Below are positions 34,986 through 43,760 of a DNA stretch of 64,000 bases, piece by piece. Position 1 is the stretch's first letter. Each line of letters starts with the position of its first letter. Both the position numbers and the translations under genes were made by a program. This DNA is from JBIYSM02 sp044759095 (GTDB taxonomy: Bacteria; Bacillota; Bacilli; Brevibacillales; Brevibacillaceae). The stretch is from the NCBI RefSeq assembly GCF_044759095.2, contig NZ_JBIYSM020000020.1, forward strand, positions 10,384 to 74,383. The letters run 5' to 3'. The notes under the pieces were generated by a model, which saw only the letters and a program-made list of their open reading frames with translations, was not told the DNA's origin and ran no database searches.

Positions 34986-37040
34986 ATGCACGATATTTAT
35001 CAAGCTCCCGTTTCGCTGCTTCACGGGGTAGGCGAAGAACGGGCGAAAGCGTTGGCCGGGATCGGCATCGAGACGATCGGCGATTTGCTGGAGTACTTCC
35101 CGACTCGCTATGAGGATTACCGTGTGCGCGATTTGACGGAAGTAAAAGACGGCGAGAGGGTCACGTTGGCAGGAACGGTCTACGGCGAGCCCTCCGTTCG
35201 TTTTTACGGCAAGCGAAAATCAAGAATCTCCGTCCGGTTGGTGATAGACAAGGTCGTTGTCACGGCAGTCTGGTTCAACCAGACGTTTGTAAAAAGCCGG
35301 CTTTCGCCCGGAAAGGAGATACTGGTTACGGGCAAGTGGGACAGGCACAAGCTGCAAATAACGGTCAGCGAAATGACGGAAGTCGATTCAGATCGCGCCC
35401 GAAAGCGGGGGGAGCTCGCTCCCATCTATCCGTTGGGCGGCGACGTGACCCACGCCTTTTTGCGTAAAACGATCCAGCAGGCATTGAGCCATTTCGGAGA
35501 AAAGATTCCCGAGATCCTGCCTGCCGACATTGTCAGCCGCTATCGGTTAATGCCGCGTGCACAGGCAATCTACGGCATCCACTTCCCGGAGAGCGCGGAG
35601 GAGGGCAGACAGGCCCGGCGGCGGATCATGTTTGAAGAGCTGTTTTTATTCCAGCTGAAAATGCAGGCTCTGCGGCGGATTACCCGTCAGCAAACCGAGG
35701 GGATGGCGCAGTCCATCCCGATGGAAGAGGTACGTCAATTTGTCAAATCCTTGCCGTTTCCGCTCACGGACGCCCAGAAGCGGGTGGTCAAGGAAGTTCT
35801 CGACGACATGCGTGCCCCTTATGCAATGAACCGGCTGCTGCAGGGAGACGTCGGTTCGGGAAAAACGGTGGTAGCTGCCATCGCCCTGTACGCTACGGTA
35901 AAAGCAGGCTTCCAGGGAGCGCTGATGGTACCGACTGAAATTCTTGCCGAGCAGCACCTTCAATCCCTAATGGGACTGCTTTCGCCCTACGGTATCCATG
36001 TGGCGCTTTTGTCCGGTTCACTGACAGCCAAACGGCGCAGGGAGGTGATCTCTGCCTTGCAGATGGGGCTGGTTGATGTAGTGGTGGGTACCCACGCACT
36101 GATTCAGGAGGATGTATTTTTCCGCCAGCTCGGCCTGGTGATTACCGACGAACAGCACCGCTTTGGCGTGGAGCAGCGACGAATCCTGCGAAACAAAGGA
36201 CTGGCGCCGGACGTTTTGTTCATGACCGCGACCCCCATTCCTCGGACGTTGGCCATCGCGGCGTTTGGGGACATGGACGTGTCTACAATCGACCAGATGC
36301 CGGCCGGCCGCAAGCCGATCGAGACGAGCTGGAGAAAGCACGAGCAATTTCATCAGGTGCTCGAGCAAATGCGCGTGGAACTCAAAAAAGGGCGGCAGGC
36401 GTACGTCATTTGTCCGCTGATTGAAGAGTCGGACAAGCTGGACGTGCAAAACGCCATTGACGTACACGCCCAACTGTCCCACTATTTCCCTGAGTACGGA
36501 ATCGGGCTGATGCATGGACGGCTCCCGGCCAAGGAAAAGGATGCGGTCATGCAGGCGTTTCTTTCCGGAGAGTACGCTGTGCTGGTCTCCACGACGGTGG
36601 TCGAGGTGGGAGTAAACGTCCCCAACGCCACTTTTATGATTGTGTACGACGCCGAACGATTTGGACTGGCTCAGCTGCACCAGCTGCGCGGGCGGGTAGG
36701 CCGCGGGTCGGAGCAGTCGTACTGTGTGCTGATTGCCGATCCCAAGACGGAGATCGGCAAGGAGCGGATGCGCGTGATGTGCGAAACGACGGACGGTTTT
36801 GAGCTCTCCCAGCGCGATTTGGAGCTGCGCGGGCCAGGTGACTTTTTCGGCACCAAGCAAAGCGGGCTGCCTGAATTTAAAGTCGCTGACTTGCTCAGTG
36901 ATTACAAAGCGCTGGAGGTCGCCCGTCAGGAGTCGGCACGACTGGTGGCGGAATCCAGTTTTTGGGAGGAAGAGGAGTACAGCCATTTGCGCGAATACTT
37001 AAAGCGCGAAGGAGTACTGGATGGCATCGTATTTGACTAA
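34986..37040 (+). CDS. recG: ATP-dependent DNA helicase RecG
   Basis: RecG regresses stalled forks and branch-migrates junctions. An N-terminal wedge/OB domain (about residues 1-160) precedes the helicase core: Walker A LLQGDVGSGKTVVA, ITDEQHRFGVEQR as the DEAD-type box, TATPIPRTLA, and the C-terminal LHQLRGRVGRG. 684 residues is normal. Its ATG is one base after the sdaAA stop. In B. subtilis fapR-plsX follow; here they do not. Confidence 0.96.
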   Translation: MHDIYQAPVSLLHGVGEERAKALAGIGIETIGDLLEYFPTRYEDYRVRDLTEVKDGERVTLAGTVYGEPSVRFYGKRKSRISVRLVIDKVVVTAVWFNQTFVKSRLSPGKEILVTGKWDRHKLQITVSEMTEVDSDRARKRGELAPIYPLGGDVTHAFLRKTIQQALSHFGEKIPEILPADIVSRYRLMPRAQAIYGIHFPESAEEGRQARRRIMFEELFLFQLKMQALRRITRQQTEGMAQSIPMEEVRQFVKSLPFPLTDAQKRVVKEVLDDMRAPYAMNRLLQGDVGSGKTVVAAIALYATVKAGFQGALMVPTEILAEQHLQSLMGLLSPYGIHVALLSGSLTAKRRREVISALQMGLVDVVVGTHALIQEDVFFRQLGLVITDEQHRFGVEQRRILRNKGLAPDVLFMTATPIPRTLAIAAFGDMDVSTIDQMPAGRKPIETSWRKHEQFHQVLEQMRVELKKGRQAYVICPLIEESDKLDVQNAIDVHAQLSHYFPEYGIGLMHGRLPAKEKDAVMQAFLSGEYAVLVSTTVVEVGVNVPNATFMIVYDAERFGLAQLHQLRGRVGRGSEQSYCVLIADPKTEIGKERMRVMCETTDGFELSQRDLELRGPGDFFGTKQSGLPEFKVADLLSDYKALEVARQESARLVAESSFWEEEEYSHLREYLKREGVLDGIVFD

Positions 37041-37041
37041 A

Positions 37042-37256
37042 AAGTCCACTTCGTGTGGATATTGAGCTTGTTGACAAACACCGGTAACGAGAAGAAGCAC
37101 GTTTCCAGGCGGAGCGACTAGCGAAGCCCAACCTAGCGGAGCGGACAGTCTACACTTCTTTGCAGGGCGTAGACCGGAGCGCAGAATGGAAACATGCTTC
37201 TTCCACTACAGCCACTTTCTCCACACCCTGAAAGTCCACTCCATGTGGACTTTTCA
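37042..37256. repeat. Inverted-repeat element between recG and a lipoprotein gene
   Basis: The 17-bp arms GAAGAAGCACGTTTCCA (37091-37107) and TGGAAACATGCTTCTTC (37188-37204) are inverted with one mismatch and enclose 80 bp with repeated GCGGAGCG motifs and a GTCTAC...GTAGAC hairpin. The unit is flanked by two similar hairpins, AAAGTCCACTTCGTGTGGA at 37042 and AAAGTCCACTCCATGTGGAC at 37231; the second has T- and A-runs and is a bidirectional terminator. No gene is present here. Confidence 0.75.
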
Positions 37257-38759
37257 TTTTGTCAAATCCACATGGCTTTGGATATAGATCCACTCGCCGT
37301 CCGGACTGGTGCCGATCAGTTCGATACCGGGCGGCAGGTCGGTCATGATCGTTTTTGTCTCATTTCGGTCAGCGTCAAACCGTTTGATCTGCAGCTTCGA
37401 TGAACCTCCTGCCGGCAGGTACTCCTGATAGACGAGTACATGTGTTCCTGTAAGCCAATAGCCATAGGGAAAGTGTTCCGATATCAGCGTCTTCCCTTTG
37501 TAGAGCCCGCCGTTTGCGTAGAGCTGGTAGAGGCCGTCGCTTGATTGCGTATAGCCTGACCAGGATTCCGGGGGTATCGGCGGTTGCCATACCGTTACTT
37601 TTCCTGTCTTCCATGTGTAGGCGTAGCGTCTTTCCTTATATTCCAGGGGATCTCTCATCGCAAAGGTGACGTTTTCTCCGTCGTCCTGAAAGAAAACAGG
37701 TGCGGGGCCGCCGCTCAGTTCATTCTGCGGAGCCATGCCTTTCAGCGCCTGGGGAAAGCGTTGTTCCTGACCGGAATCGAGGTTGCGGATGAGCAGGTCA
37801 AAGTCTCCGGTCTGGCCTTTCTTCCCTACGGCCATGAAGACATGGCTGTGATCCTTGCTGAAGCCGGCGCCGTGGATGTATGAATCCACCCGTATGGGAA
37901 CAGCGGTCCCGTCTGAAGACAGCCCGCTCTCTGCACCAGGTTTGGCGTAAAAAAATCCGCGCCGATCGGCAACGAAATCGCCTTCGCCCATATAGGTGGT
38001 TTGAAGGGGGAGCGGGTATGGGGTCAGCTTTCGTGTGTTCACGTCGTATACGGCGTACATGCGTTCGTGATCCGCATCGCATTCACAATACTGCAGAAAC
38101 CGGCTGAGCAGCAAATAACGGTGCTCATCGTCGAGAAACTTCAGGGTGAAGTAAGGCTCTGTAAAGGATGAGAGCTGTTCTTTTTGCTGGCCGTCGACGG
38201 AAACGCGCCATAGTTGTTTGGGAGCATACAGGGTAGCGGTAAACACCGGAGGGTCCTCCAATTCCATTCCCTGCTGGGTCTTTGCCCCTTTTACGTCAAG
38301 CAGGTACCTGCGTCCTCCATGATCAGGCTCTTCTCCTGGGGGGACCGTGACCAACAGACGCAGCTGGCGATCGCTTGCCCAGCGGAATGAAAACGCGGGC
38401 AGGATTGAACCCTGCCACTCCTCTTGCACTTCTTCGGCACGTTTCCGCAGAGCCTCTTCCACCGAGGGCCGATTCATCGCTTCCCGAAAATACAGCGTGA
38501 ATGCCTGCGGTTCCGGAGTGACCACGGTATTGACCGGAGAATGCAGGCGAGGCGCACTGTCCAGCTGAATGCGTACGTCTTCCTGAAGCACCCCGTAGTC
38601 AAACGGAAGCTCTTCTAAGTCCGCAGGGGGCTTCGGCGGAACGGGCTCAGGTTGAGGAGACGGTGCAGGTGAAGGGGGAGCAGTCTTCTCCGAAGGTGGG
38701 GTACAGGCAACAGCACTCATGATGAAGGTGAAGCAGAGCAACGCAAGCCAGCGGTTCAT
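37254..38759 (-). CDS. Lipoprotein with an Ig-like domain and a beta-propeller-like region
   Basis: The ATG at 38759 lies 9 bp after CGAGGAG and starts a lipoprotein signal peptide, MNRWLALLCFTFIMSAVACT; the open frame upstream has no site. A Pro-rich linker follows, then a Big_5-like Ig domain (VVTPEPQAFTLYFREAMNR) that shows up in SbsA-type surface proteins, then about 300 residues of repeated beta strands that look like a propeller. At 501 residues it is anchored outside the membrane. No catalytic motif is visible; function unknown. Confidence 0.8.
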   Translation of the reverse strand: MNRWLALLCFTFIMSAVACTPPSEKTAPPSPAPSPQPEPVPPKPPADLEELPFDYGVLQEDVRIQLDSAPRLHSPVNTVVTPEPQAFTLYFREAMNRPSVEEALRKRAEEVQEEWQGSILPAFSFRWASDRQLRLLVTVPPGEEPDHGGRRYLLDVKGAKTQQGMELEDPPVFTATLYAPKQLWRVSVDGQQKEQLSSFTEPYFTLKFLDDEHRYLLLSRFLQYCECDADHERMYAVYDVNTRKLTPYPLPLQTTYMGEGDFVADRRGFFYAKPGAESGLSSDGTAVPIRVDSYIHGAGFSKDHSHVFMAVGKKGQTGDFDLLIRNLDSGQEQRFPQALKGMAPQNELSGGPAPVFFQDDGENVTFAMRDPLEYKERRYAYTWKTGKVTVWQPPIPPESWSGYTQSSDGLYQLYANGGLYKGKTLISEHFPYGYWLTGTHVLVYQEYLPAGGSSKLQIKRFDADRNETKTIMTDLPPGIELIGTSPDGEWIYIQSHVDLTK

Positions 38760-38952
38760 ATCATCCATCTCCTCGGTTTTCCGGTATCTACCAGATGTGA
38801 CGTTTGAAGAGAGGTTCCGTTTCAAAAAAACCTCCAAGCCGTGGCGAATCAATAACCCGGATCTCCTCCCTTTTGTTCCTGTGGATGTCCTCATCATAGA
38901 CAGGGCTTTAAAAATTTTCCAGCCTTTTTTCGAACGGAAAGGGTATAAAAGC

Positions 38953-38992
38953 GAACGTGTGTTTGCTATACTAAAAACAAGAACAAACGTTC
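38953..38992 (+). promoter_or_regulatory. Two LexA (SOS) boxes with a -10 element between them
   Basis: GAACAAACGTTC at 38981-38992 is a perfect GAAC-N4-GTTC palindrome, and CGAACGTGTGTTTG at 38953-38966 fits the Bacillus consensus CGAACRNRYGTTYC at 13 of 14 places. TATACT at 38967-38972 lies between them. They are about 90 bp upstream of the Y-family polymerase gene, so SOS control is very likely. Confidence 0.88.
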
Positions 38993-39081
38993 TTAATCCC
39001 AAAAAGTGACGTATTGCTCTGAAGTTTATTCCGAATACTTTTCGGGAGCCCAAAAGCGATCTTGATCTAGGAGGAGTAGGC

Positions 39082-40317
39082 ATGACAAGCAAGCGGATCG
39101 TCTTTCTTGCCGACATGCAGAGCTTTTATGCCAGCATTGAAAAAGCTGCCAATCCGGAGATTCGCAACAAGCCGATCGTGGTAGCCGGTGATCCGGAGCG
39201 GCGGAGCGGGGTGGTGCTGGCCGCTTGTCCGATTGCCAAGTCATATGGCGTGACGACGGCGGAAGCGCTGTGGCAGGCTCAGCAGAAGTGCCGCCATCTC
39301 GTGGTCGTACGTCCGCGCATGGAGACTTATATTGACATTTCGCTGCAAATTACCCGGATTTTTGAGGCGTTTACCGATCTGGTAGAGCCGTATTCCATTG
39401 ACGAACAATTTCTCGACGTGACAGGCAGTGTGGGTCTGTTTGGCGACGCGTGGACGATCGCCCGGGAGATTCGCCGGCGCGTCTGGCTGGAAACGGGGAT
39501 CCATTGCCGGATCGGCATCGGGGAGAACAAGGTGCTGGCCAAAATGGCGTGTGACAACTTCGCCAAAAAACGGGAGGAGGGCATCTTCTGGCTGAAAAAG
39601 GAAGAGCTGGCACAGACGCTGTGGAAGCTGCCGATTGAAAAGCTGTTCGGGGTCGGCTCGCGCATGAAACGCCACTTTCACCGGATGGGAATTTACCAGA
39701 TCGGGCAGCTGGCCAACCTGTCTCCTGCGCTTCTGATCCGCCGCTGGGGGATCAACGGGGAGGTGCTGTGGCGAACGGCACACGGCCTCGACGATTCGCC
39801 GGTTTCCCTGCACACGCACGATACGCAAAAGGGAATCGGTCACCACATGACGCTGCCTCGTGACTACCACACCGCCGCCGACATCAAGGTGGTCCTGCTG
39901 GAGCTGAGCGAGGAGGTGTGCCGGCGAGCCCGTCACAAACAGCTGATGGGCTCTGTGGTTTCTGTCGGCTGCCGCGGTGCTGATTTTGACGCGTCGCACG
40001 GGTTTTGGCGGCAGCTGAAGCTGGGAGAGGCGACCAACGACGCGATCACGTTGTACGAAGCGGCCTGCCGCCTGTTTGACCGTCACTGGAAGGAGACCCC
40101 TGTGCGCAGCGTGGGCGTTCATCTGGGCCAGCTGCAGCCGGACAACGTCGTGCAGCTCAACCTGTTTGCCGACACGGAGAAGCAGCGCTCGCTTGCTTAT
40201 GCGATGGACGGCATTCGCGCCCGCTACGGCAACGATGCGATTCTGCGGGCGGTCTCCCTGCTGGGGGCGGGGCAGGCCCGCGAACGCGCCCGGAAAATCG
40301 GGGGGCACTATAAGTGA
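39082..40317 (+). CDS. Y-family DNA polymerase (UvrX/YqjW-like)
   Basis: An error-prone lesion-bypass polymerase of 411 residues. Catalytic carboxylates lie in FLADMQSFYASIEKA and EPYSIDEQFLDVTGS; the helix-hairpin-helix KLFGVGSRMKRHFHRMGI and a little-finger domain follow. It resembles the YqjW/UvrX group rather than DinB, being longer at the C-terminus. GGAGGAG precedes the ATG. The next two genes overlap it in a chain (ATGA-type junctions), forming an SOS cassette under two LexA boxes. Confidence 0.93.
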   Translation: MTSKRIVFLADMQSFYASIEKAANPEIRNKPIVVAGDPERRSGVVLAACPIAKSYGVTTAEALWQAQQKCRHLVVVRPRMETYIDISLQITRIFEAFTDLVEPYSIDEQFLDVTGSVGLFGDAWTIAREIRRRVWLETGIHCRIGIGENKVLAKMACDNFAKKREEGIFWLKKEELAQTLWKLPIEKLFGVGSRMKRHFHRMGIYQIGQLANLSPALLIRRWGINGEVLWRTAHGLDDSPVSLHTHDTQKGIGHHMTLPRDYHTAADIKVVLLELSEEVCRRARHKQLMGSVVSVGCRGADFDASHGFWRQLKLGEATNDAITLYEAACRLFDRHWKETPVRSVGVHLGQLQPDNVVQLNLFADTEKQRSLAYAMDGIRARYGNDAILRAVSLLGAGQARERARKIGGHYK

Positions 40318-40691
40318 GCGGCCCGGAAGCAGCGGCACAAGTAGCCGGCGAGGGGCAGGAGATGGTTCGCGAGTGCGTGCTGTTCGGCCTGCTGTTTCGG
40401 GCGGCGATGATCGACCTGGCAATGCTCCGGCGTGTGCCGTTGAAGCTGTCGTATCACCTGCTGTTGGAGGAGCTGTCCCGCTGGGCGGAACGGCGTCACT
40501 ACCAGCTGCGGCGGACGCTCCGCGAGCAGGGCTGTCACCTGCTCACAAGCCGCAAGCACGGCGGCGTCTACATCGTGCAGTATCGTTGGCGGGGCTACCT
40601 GCGGGAAGCGGTTTATTCCGTTGAAGTGCTGCGGGCGGAATGCCAGGAGCGCGTTCGCTTGTGGATCAACCAGGAGGAGAGAAGAACATGA
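40314..40691 (+). CDS. Unknown protein in the SOS polymerase cassette
   Basis: A 125-residue, Arg/Glu/Leu-rich soluble protein starting at GTG 40314 (4-bp overlap with the polymerase gene) and ending in an overlap with the YolD-like gene. Predicted helices carry many Arg residues (RWAERRHYQLRRTLREQG), followed by a short strand segment (GGVYIVQYRWRGYLREAVYS). It holds the place that yqzH has in the B. subtilis yqjW-yqzH-yqjX cluster, but is nearly twice as long; I cannot show homology. A polymerase accessory role is inferred from position. Confidence 0.8.
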   Translation: MSGPEAAAQVAGEGQEMVRECVLFGLLFRAAMIDLAMLRRVPLKLSYHLLLEELSRWAERRHYQLRRTLREQGCHLLTSRKHGGVYIVQYRWRGYLREAVYSVEVLRAECQERVRLWINQEERRT

Positions 40692-41038
40692 GGGAGAAAA
40701 CCGTCTCCAAAAAAGAAAACCTGTTTGTCGCCAGCCGCTTCGTGCTGCCGGAACACCGCGAGACGTATATCCGGATCAAAGCGGAGGAGCGGCGCTACAT
40801 TCCGCCCGAGCTTGACGAGGAGCAGCAGGCGGCGTTAAGCGAGGAGGTTTGGCGAGCCTTTCAATCGGGAAGCGGAGTGGCCGTTACGTACTACGACGGG
40901 CAGAGCCCCAAGCGTCGTGTCGGCTGCGTCGTTCACGTCGACCAGGCAAGTCGGCGAATCAAGCTGAAAGCCGGGGAGGAGGCCGTGTGGATCCCTTTTG
41001 ACCGCCTGTTGCACGTACAGATGGGAGCAACCTCCTGA
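40688..41038 (+). CDS. YolD-like family protein
   Basis: The 116 residues contain the YolD-like core: VASRFVLPEHRETY, a helix ELDEEQQAALSEEVWRAF, then VTYYDGQSPKRRVGCVVHVD and the closing WIPFDRLLHVQ. YolD-like proteins are encoded next to UvrX-type polymerases and are thought to act with them, as UmuD does with UmuC. ATG 40688 follows GGAGGAGAG and overlaps the previous stop. Confidence 0.9.
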   Translation: MREKTVSKKENLFVASRFVLPEHRETYIRIKAEERRYIPPELDEEQQAALSEEVWRAFQSGSGVAVTYYDGQSPKRRVGCVVHVDQASRRIKLKAGEEAVWIPFDRLLHVQMGATS

Positions 41039-41102
41039 TAACGGGGCACATGAGCCGCCGACCGCCAGGGAACCCTGTGGGGAAAAGGAAGGAGAGACCT
41101 CT

Positions 41103-41861
41103 ATGACCCCAGAATGGCCGATCGCGATCGCAACGGCGGCTGCCCTGCTGGCCGGATGTGCTGCCCCCCAGGCTCAGGAACCTCCGCCTCAAATGAACAT
41201 CCAAAACGAGACCAAATCCCCTGAGATGAAGCGGCCTCCTATAGAACCGGCAGTCAAACCAAGGCCGGCCAAAGCGATGCTCAATGTGCCCATCATCAGC
41301 CAGAAACCGGAATTGAAAAATGGCTGTGAGGTGACAAGCCTGGCCATGCTGCTTCGCTATGTGGGCCACGAGGTAGACAAGATGGCGTTGGCCCGGCAGG
41401 TCAAAAAGGATCCCGAGCCGCTTGTGCAGAAGAGCGGCGACATCAAGGAATGGGGCGACCCCAATAAAGGTTTTGTCGGTGACATGACCGGAAAACGAAA
41501 GGGTTTTGCCGTCTACAACAAGCCGCTGGAGGAACTGCTGCGGCGCTATGTGGGAGAACGGGCCGTCAACTTGACAGGCAAACCGTACGAAGCCATGCTG
41601 GACAGCATTGCCAAGGGTCGCCCCGTCGTTGTCTGGGCGACAGGCGACTTTGCGCTGCCGACGGAGTGGGAAAGCTGGCGGAAGGACGGTCAAAAAATCG
41701 TCGCCCCTTTTGACGAGCACGTCGTTCTCCTGGTCGGCTACGATGAGAGCCACGCCTATGTCAACAATCCGTTAACGGGAGCCAAGCAGCAGCGGGTCAA
41801 ACATACAGCCCTGCGGAAAAGCTGGGAAGCGCTGGGCAGGCAGGCCATCACCTACCGCTGA
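41103..41861 (+). CDS. C39-like cysteine peptidase family lipoprotein
   Basis: ATG 41103 follows GGAAGGAGAG and gives 252 residues with a lipobox (ATAAALLAGCAAP) and a Pro-rich linker. The domain opens LNVPIISQKPELKNGCEVTSLAMLLRY with the nucleophile-type Cys in NGCEVTS, and has EHVVLLVGYDESHAYVNNP with the expected His and Asn/Asp, as in the peptidase C39-like (PF13529-type) family. Acts on the outer face of the membrane; substrate unknown. It is probably a separate unit from the SOS cassette. Confidence 0.85.
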   Translation: MTPEWPIAIATAAALLAGCAAPQAQEPPPQMNIQNETKSPEMKRPPIEPAVKPRPAKAMLNVPIISQKPELKNGCEVTSLAMLLRYVGHEVDKMALARQVKKDPEPLVQKSGDIKEWGDPNKGFVGDMTGKRKGFAVYNKPLEELLRRYVGERAVNLTGKPYEAMLDSIAKGRPVVVWATGDFALPTEWESWRKDGQKIVAPFDEHVVLLVGYDESHAYVNNPLTGAKQQRVKHTALRKSWEALGRQAITYR

Positions 41862-42131
41862 CACCCACCTGGCTGAAACGAATGCTGCGCCGGACGGGAC
41901 CCGTAAAAACGGGCGATCCCTAAAAAGGCAAGCCGCAAAAAACAACGTGTCAGGGTGAAAAAGACACATGCGATGGAGAAGCGTCGTTCCTGAAACAAAA
42001 AAGGAAGAAAAATGAGCTGTTTTTCACCTTTTTTCGCAGGAAATGCTTTTTGCCACGAAGGGATGTTTCGCTGTATCGTTAGGATATCTTACACGATCAT
42101 ACTTGAGGCGTATAACAAAAGGGGTTTGTAC

Positions 42132-42413
42132 ATGTTAGCACAGGAAATGGGTGTCATTCTCACCAAGCACACGGAGCAGATGACCGCCAAGCGATGGGCG
42201 GAATTTCTACAACAGCTCGAGAGCAAGGGACTGTACGTGGTCATCGAAACGGATACGAACGGACGGGTGATGAGCCCGCTGGGCGGACTCATGCCGATGC
42301 CGTGCAAAAGTGAGACGTTTAACATTCTAACAGCGGAAGAATTGGAGCAGCGGGGTCTTCCCGTCGGCCACCACATTTTGACGAAAAGCAAAGACAAAAC
42401 AGCGATGGCGTAA
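42132..42413 (+). CDS. Conserved-looking small protein of unknown function
   Basis: ATG 42132 gives 93 residues: a helical N-terminal half (LTKHTEQMTAKRWAEFLQQL) and a strand GLYVVIETDTNGRVMSPLGG, then a Met/Pro-rich loop and a helix. GGGGTTT is a fair ribosome binding site. No signal peptide. The family is not recognised. The upstream 41862-42131 holds no gene, only a sequence with possible promoter motifs. A terminator follows. Confidence 0.75.
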   Translation: MLAQEMGVILTKHTEQMTAKRWAEFLQQLESKGLYVVIETDTNGRVMSPLGGLMPMPCKSETFNILTAEELEQRGLPVGHHILTKSKDKTAMA

Positions 42414-42443
42414 TGCCACATCCATCCCACACCAAACAAACGA

Positions 42444-42479
42444 AAGCCCTTCCCACATAACCGGGAACGGGTTTTTTTC
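42444..42479 (+). terminator. Terminator
   Basis: AAGCCCTTCCC and GGGAACGGGTT pair around an 8-nt loop and run into seven T residues. Confidence 0.8.
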
Positions 42480-42551
42480 ATTTTTTCTGAACGGACAAAT
42501 GCCTAGTTGCATACCGTGTAAGCGAGGGAAAAACCGTGGAGGAGGAGACTC

Positions 42552-42803
42552 ATGGAGCAATGTGATACGCTTACCAAACTGCAACAGGTACAATTCGCTC
42601 TCATCGAGCTGCAATTTTATTTGAACATGAACCCGGATGACCAACGCGCCATCCATCAGTACAACTGCTTGTCGGAAGAGCTGATGTGCCTGAAGCGCGA
42701 TTTCGAAATAAAGTACGGTCCCTTGTTGCAGTTCGGCTTTTCGCCGTCGCCCACCCGCTGGGCATGGAGCACAACGCCGTGGCCGTGGGAAATCGAGTAT
42801 TGA
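42552..42803 (+). CDS. cotJB: Spore coat protein CotJB
   Basis: The 83-residue protein has the CotJB helix pair QFALIELQFYLNMNPDD and YNCLSEELMCLKRDFEIKYG, ending in a Trp/Pro-rich tail (WAWSTTPWPWEIEY). GGAGGAG lies upstream. It starts the cotJ operon; in B. subtilis the order is JA-JB-JC, here JB-JC-JA. Confidence 0.92.
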   Translation: MEQCDTLTKLQQVQFALIELQFYLNMNPDDQRAIHQYNCLSEELMCLKRDFEIKYGPLLQFGFSPSPTRWAWSTTPWPWEIEY

Positions 42804-42814
42804 GGTGAACAACC

Positions 42815-43387
42815 ATGTGGATTTATGAAAAAAAATTGGAGATTCCCGTTCGCGTCAGCAAACCAGACCTGCAGATGGCCAAATTCCTGATCACCCAATA
42901 CGGCGGGCCTGACGGCGAATTGTCGGCAGCACTGCGCTATTTGAACCAGCGCTACACCATGCCCAATGAACGGGCGAAAGCGCTGTTGACTGATATCGGT
43001 ACCGAAGAACTGGGACACCTGGAGGTAATTGCCACCCTCGTTTACAAACTGATAAAGGACGCCACGCCGGAGCAGATGCGGTGCGCCGGACTGGGAGCCC
43101 ATTACGCTGATCACGACAAGGCGCTGTTCTATACGGATGCCAGCGGGAATCCGTGGACGGCCGCCTACATCCAGGCAAAAGGGGACCCGATCGCCGATTT
43201 GTGCGAAGACATCGCCGCCGAAGAAAAAGCGCGGGCAACCTACCAGTGGCTGATCAATCTGACGGATGACCCGGACGTGATTGAAGTCTTGAAGTTCCTG
43301 CGGCAGCGGGAAATCGTGCACTCCCAGCGGTTCCGCGAAGCACTCTACATCGTGGAAGAACAATGCAACACGAAGAAATTCTTCTAG
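42815..43387 (+). CDS. cotJC: Spore coat manganese catalase-like protein CotJC
   Basis: A ferritin-like, di-manganese protein of 190 residues. Metal-ligand helices include LLTDIGTEELGHLEVIATL (E and ExxH), ICEDIAAEEKARATYQWL-type residues near 43200, and REIVHSQRFREAL. It lies in the inner spore coat. AGGTG precedes the ATG and the gap to cotJB is 11 bp. Confidence 0.95.
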   Translation: MWIYEKKLEIPVRVSKPDLQMAKFLITQYGGPDGELSAALRYLNQRYTMPNERAKALLTDIGTEELGHLEVIATLVYKLIKDATPEQMRCAGLGAHYADHDKALFYTDASGNPWTAAYIQAKGDPIADLCEDIAAEEKARATYQWLINLTDDPDVIEVLKFLRQREIVHSQRFREALYIVEEQCNTKKFF

Positions 43388-43400
43388 GAGGAGATAGAAG

Positions 43401-43712
43401 TTGACCAGCTCTTACTTCAGCGACAACCAAAGCTACGGGTATAACATCAGCGGATACGGAAACAGCGGCATGGGACCTACCGGCGGCTACTTACCTCCGC
43501 CCCCGCCTCCGCCACCGGGTGGTATGCTGCCCCCTCCGCCCCCGCCTCCGCCCGGCTACTACCGCCATGGCTATCCGCCGATCAACCTGCCTCCGGTAAA
43601 ACCGTATCCGCCCGATCCGTTTATCGACCAGTTTCCGCTGCCGGAAGCGCTGTGCGCTGGCACGCTGTTCCGCTGGCTGTACGATCCGTACGTGGATCCT
43701 TATCGGAATTAG
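43401..43712 (+). CDS. cotJA: CotJA-like spore coat protein with polyproline insert
   Basis: TTG 43401 follows AGGAGGAGATAG and gives 103 residues. The C-terminal segment FPLPEALCAGTLFRWLYDPY is the CotJA hallmark. The N-terminal half is unusual: Tyr/Ser/Gly-rich, then two tracts of eight or nine Pro residues separated by GGML. Such tracts would need EF-P for translation. It closes the cotJ operon; a terminator follows. Confidence 0.85.
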   Translation: MTSSYFSDNQSYGYNISGYGNSGMGPTGGYLPPPPPPPPGGMLPPPPPPPPGYYRHGYPPINLPPVKPYPPDPFIDQFPLPEALCAGTLFRWLYDPYVDPYRN

Positions 43713-43760
43713 CCGATTCATATCGTAAGGCCTTTGCAGCCCGAAACCAGAAAAGTTGAT

